This document shows positions 63,952 to 64,000 of a stretch of DNA of 64,000 bases, piece by piece (the stretch's first letter is position 1; each line of letters begins with the position of its first letter). Made by a program: the position numbers and the translations under genes. Below the pieces are notes generated by a model. It was not told where the DNA came from, ran no database searches, and worked only from the letters and a program-made list of their open reading frames with translations. This stretch comes from Acinetobacter sp. XH1741. Lineage in GTDB: Bacteria; Pseudomonadota; Gammaproteobacteria; Pseudomonadales; Moraxellaceae. The stretch spans positions 3,534,001 through 3,598,000 of the forward strand of contig NZ_CP157428.1 of assembly GCF_041021895.1 (NCBI RefSeq). Direction: 5' to 3'.

Positions 63952-64000
63952 ATGCCCTATCTACTGCTTTGTATTGGTTGCGTTTTTTTAGGATTAGGTG
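63952..64000 (+). CDS. Start of a membrane or exported protein, cut by window end
   Basis: ATG 63952 with AAAGGTG 7 nt upstream. The frame is open to the window end, giving MPYLLLCIGCVFLGLG. Only 16 residues are visible, all hydrophobic. The pattern could be the start of a DUF454/YbaN-type protein, but this is a guess. Confidence 0.4.
   Translation, partial: MPYLLLCIGCVFLGLG

Overview
The window is chromosomal DNA from an Acinetobacter, most probably A. baumannii. Three things point there. It has the moraxellal TCA block gltA / sdhCDAB-sucAB-lpd-sucCD. It has a giant Bap/BLP-type biofilm adhesin whose N-terminus I recognise as the Acinetobacter kind. And it carries a complete 1180-bp ISAba1 (16-bp inverted repeats, 9-bp target duplication, IS4-type YREK transposase). 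Base composition is AT-rich, as expected. Species assignment is inference; no rRNA or tRNA gene is present.

Layout. 1-6.4 kb is a mixed accessory segment: the end of a xenobiotic acetyltransferase, a universal stress protein, a secreted protein, an alkyltransferase-like DNA repair protein, a metzincin-like lipoprotein, and a translationally coupled pair (alpha/alpha-toroid-like protein plus CapA-family protein). 6.5-22.9 kb is one 5460-codon gene for the Bap-like adhesin. Its 11.5-kb core is a hierarchical tandem array of 82-, 88- and 104-residue Ig-like modules. 23.3-28.2 kb holds a CPA1 Na+/H+ antiporter, a DUF808 membrane protein with the YpfJ metalloprotease, and trpS. The trpS-sucD gap contains a probable small RNA matching the position of Aar known from A. 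baylyi.

28.5-42.5 kb is the TCA-cycle block: sdhCDAB and sucAB-lpd-sucCD on the minus strand, separated by terminators into likely sub-transcripts, and gltA divergent across a gap of about 950 bp. 42.5-50.5 kb holds housekeeping genes: a DUF1289 protein, trhO, a UPF0149 protein, a small acidic PA3496-like protein, rpoD, ybeD, lipB, and an SCP2-like protein paired with an iron alcohol dehydrogenase. 50.7-56.5 kb holds an APC permease, a flavodoxin-fold oxidoreductase with its divergent HxlR regulator and a clear palindromic operator, trmL, cysG and serS. At 56.6-58.6 kb a DUF3298-like lipoprotein gene is split by ISAba1, whose outward promoter points antisense into lolA. The last part carries lolA, rpmA-rplU, ispB, a Gcr-family 'site-specific recombinase' membrane protein, and the first codons of one more gene.

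How the genes work together: the sdh/suc/gltA products are consecutive TCA enzymes with a shared E3 (lpd). serS/cysG/trmL/trpS/rpmA/rplU/trhO serve translation and cofactor synthesis. Bap is the cell-surface component, but its type I exporter is not encoded here.
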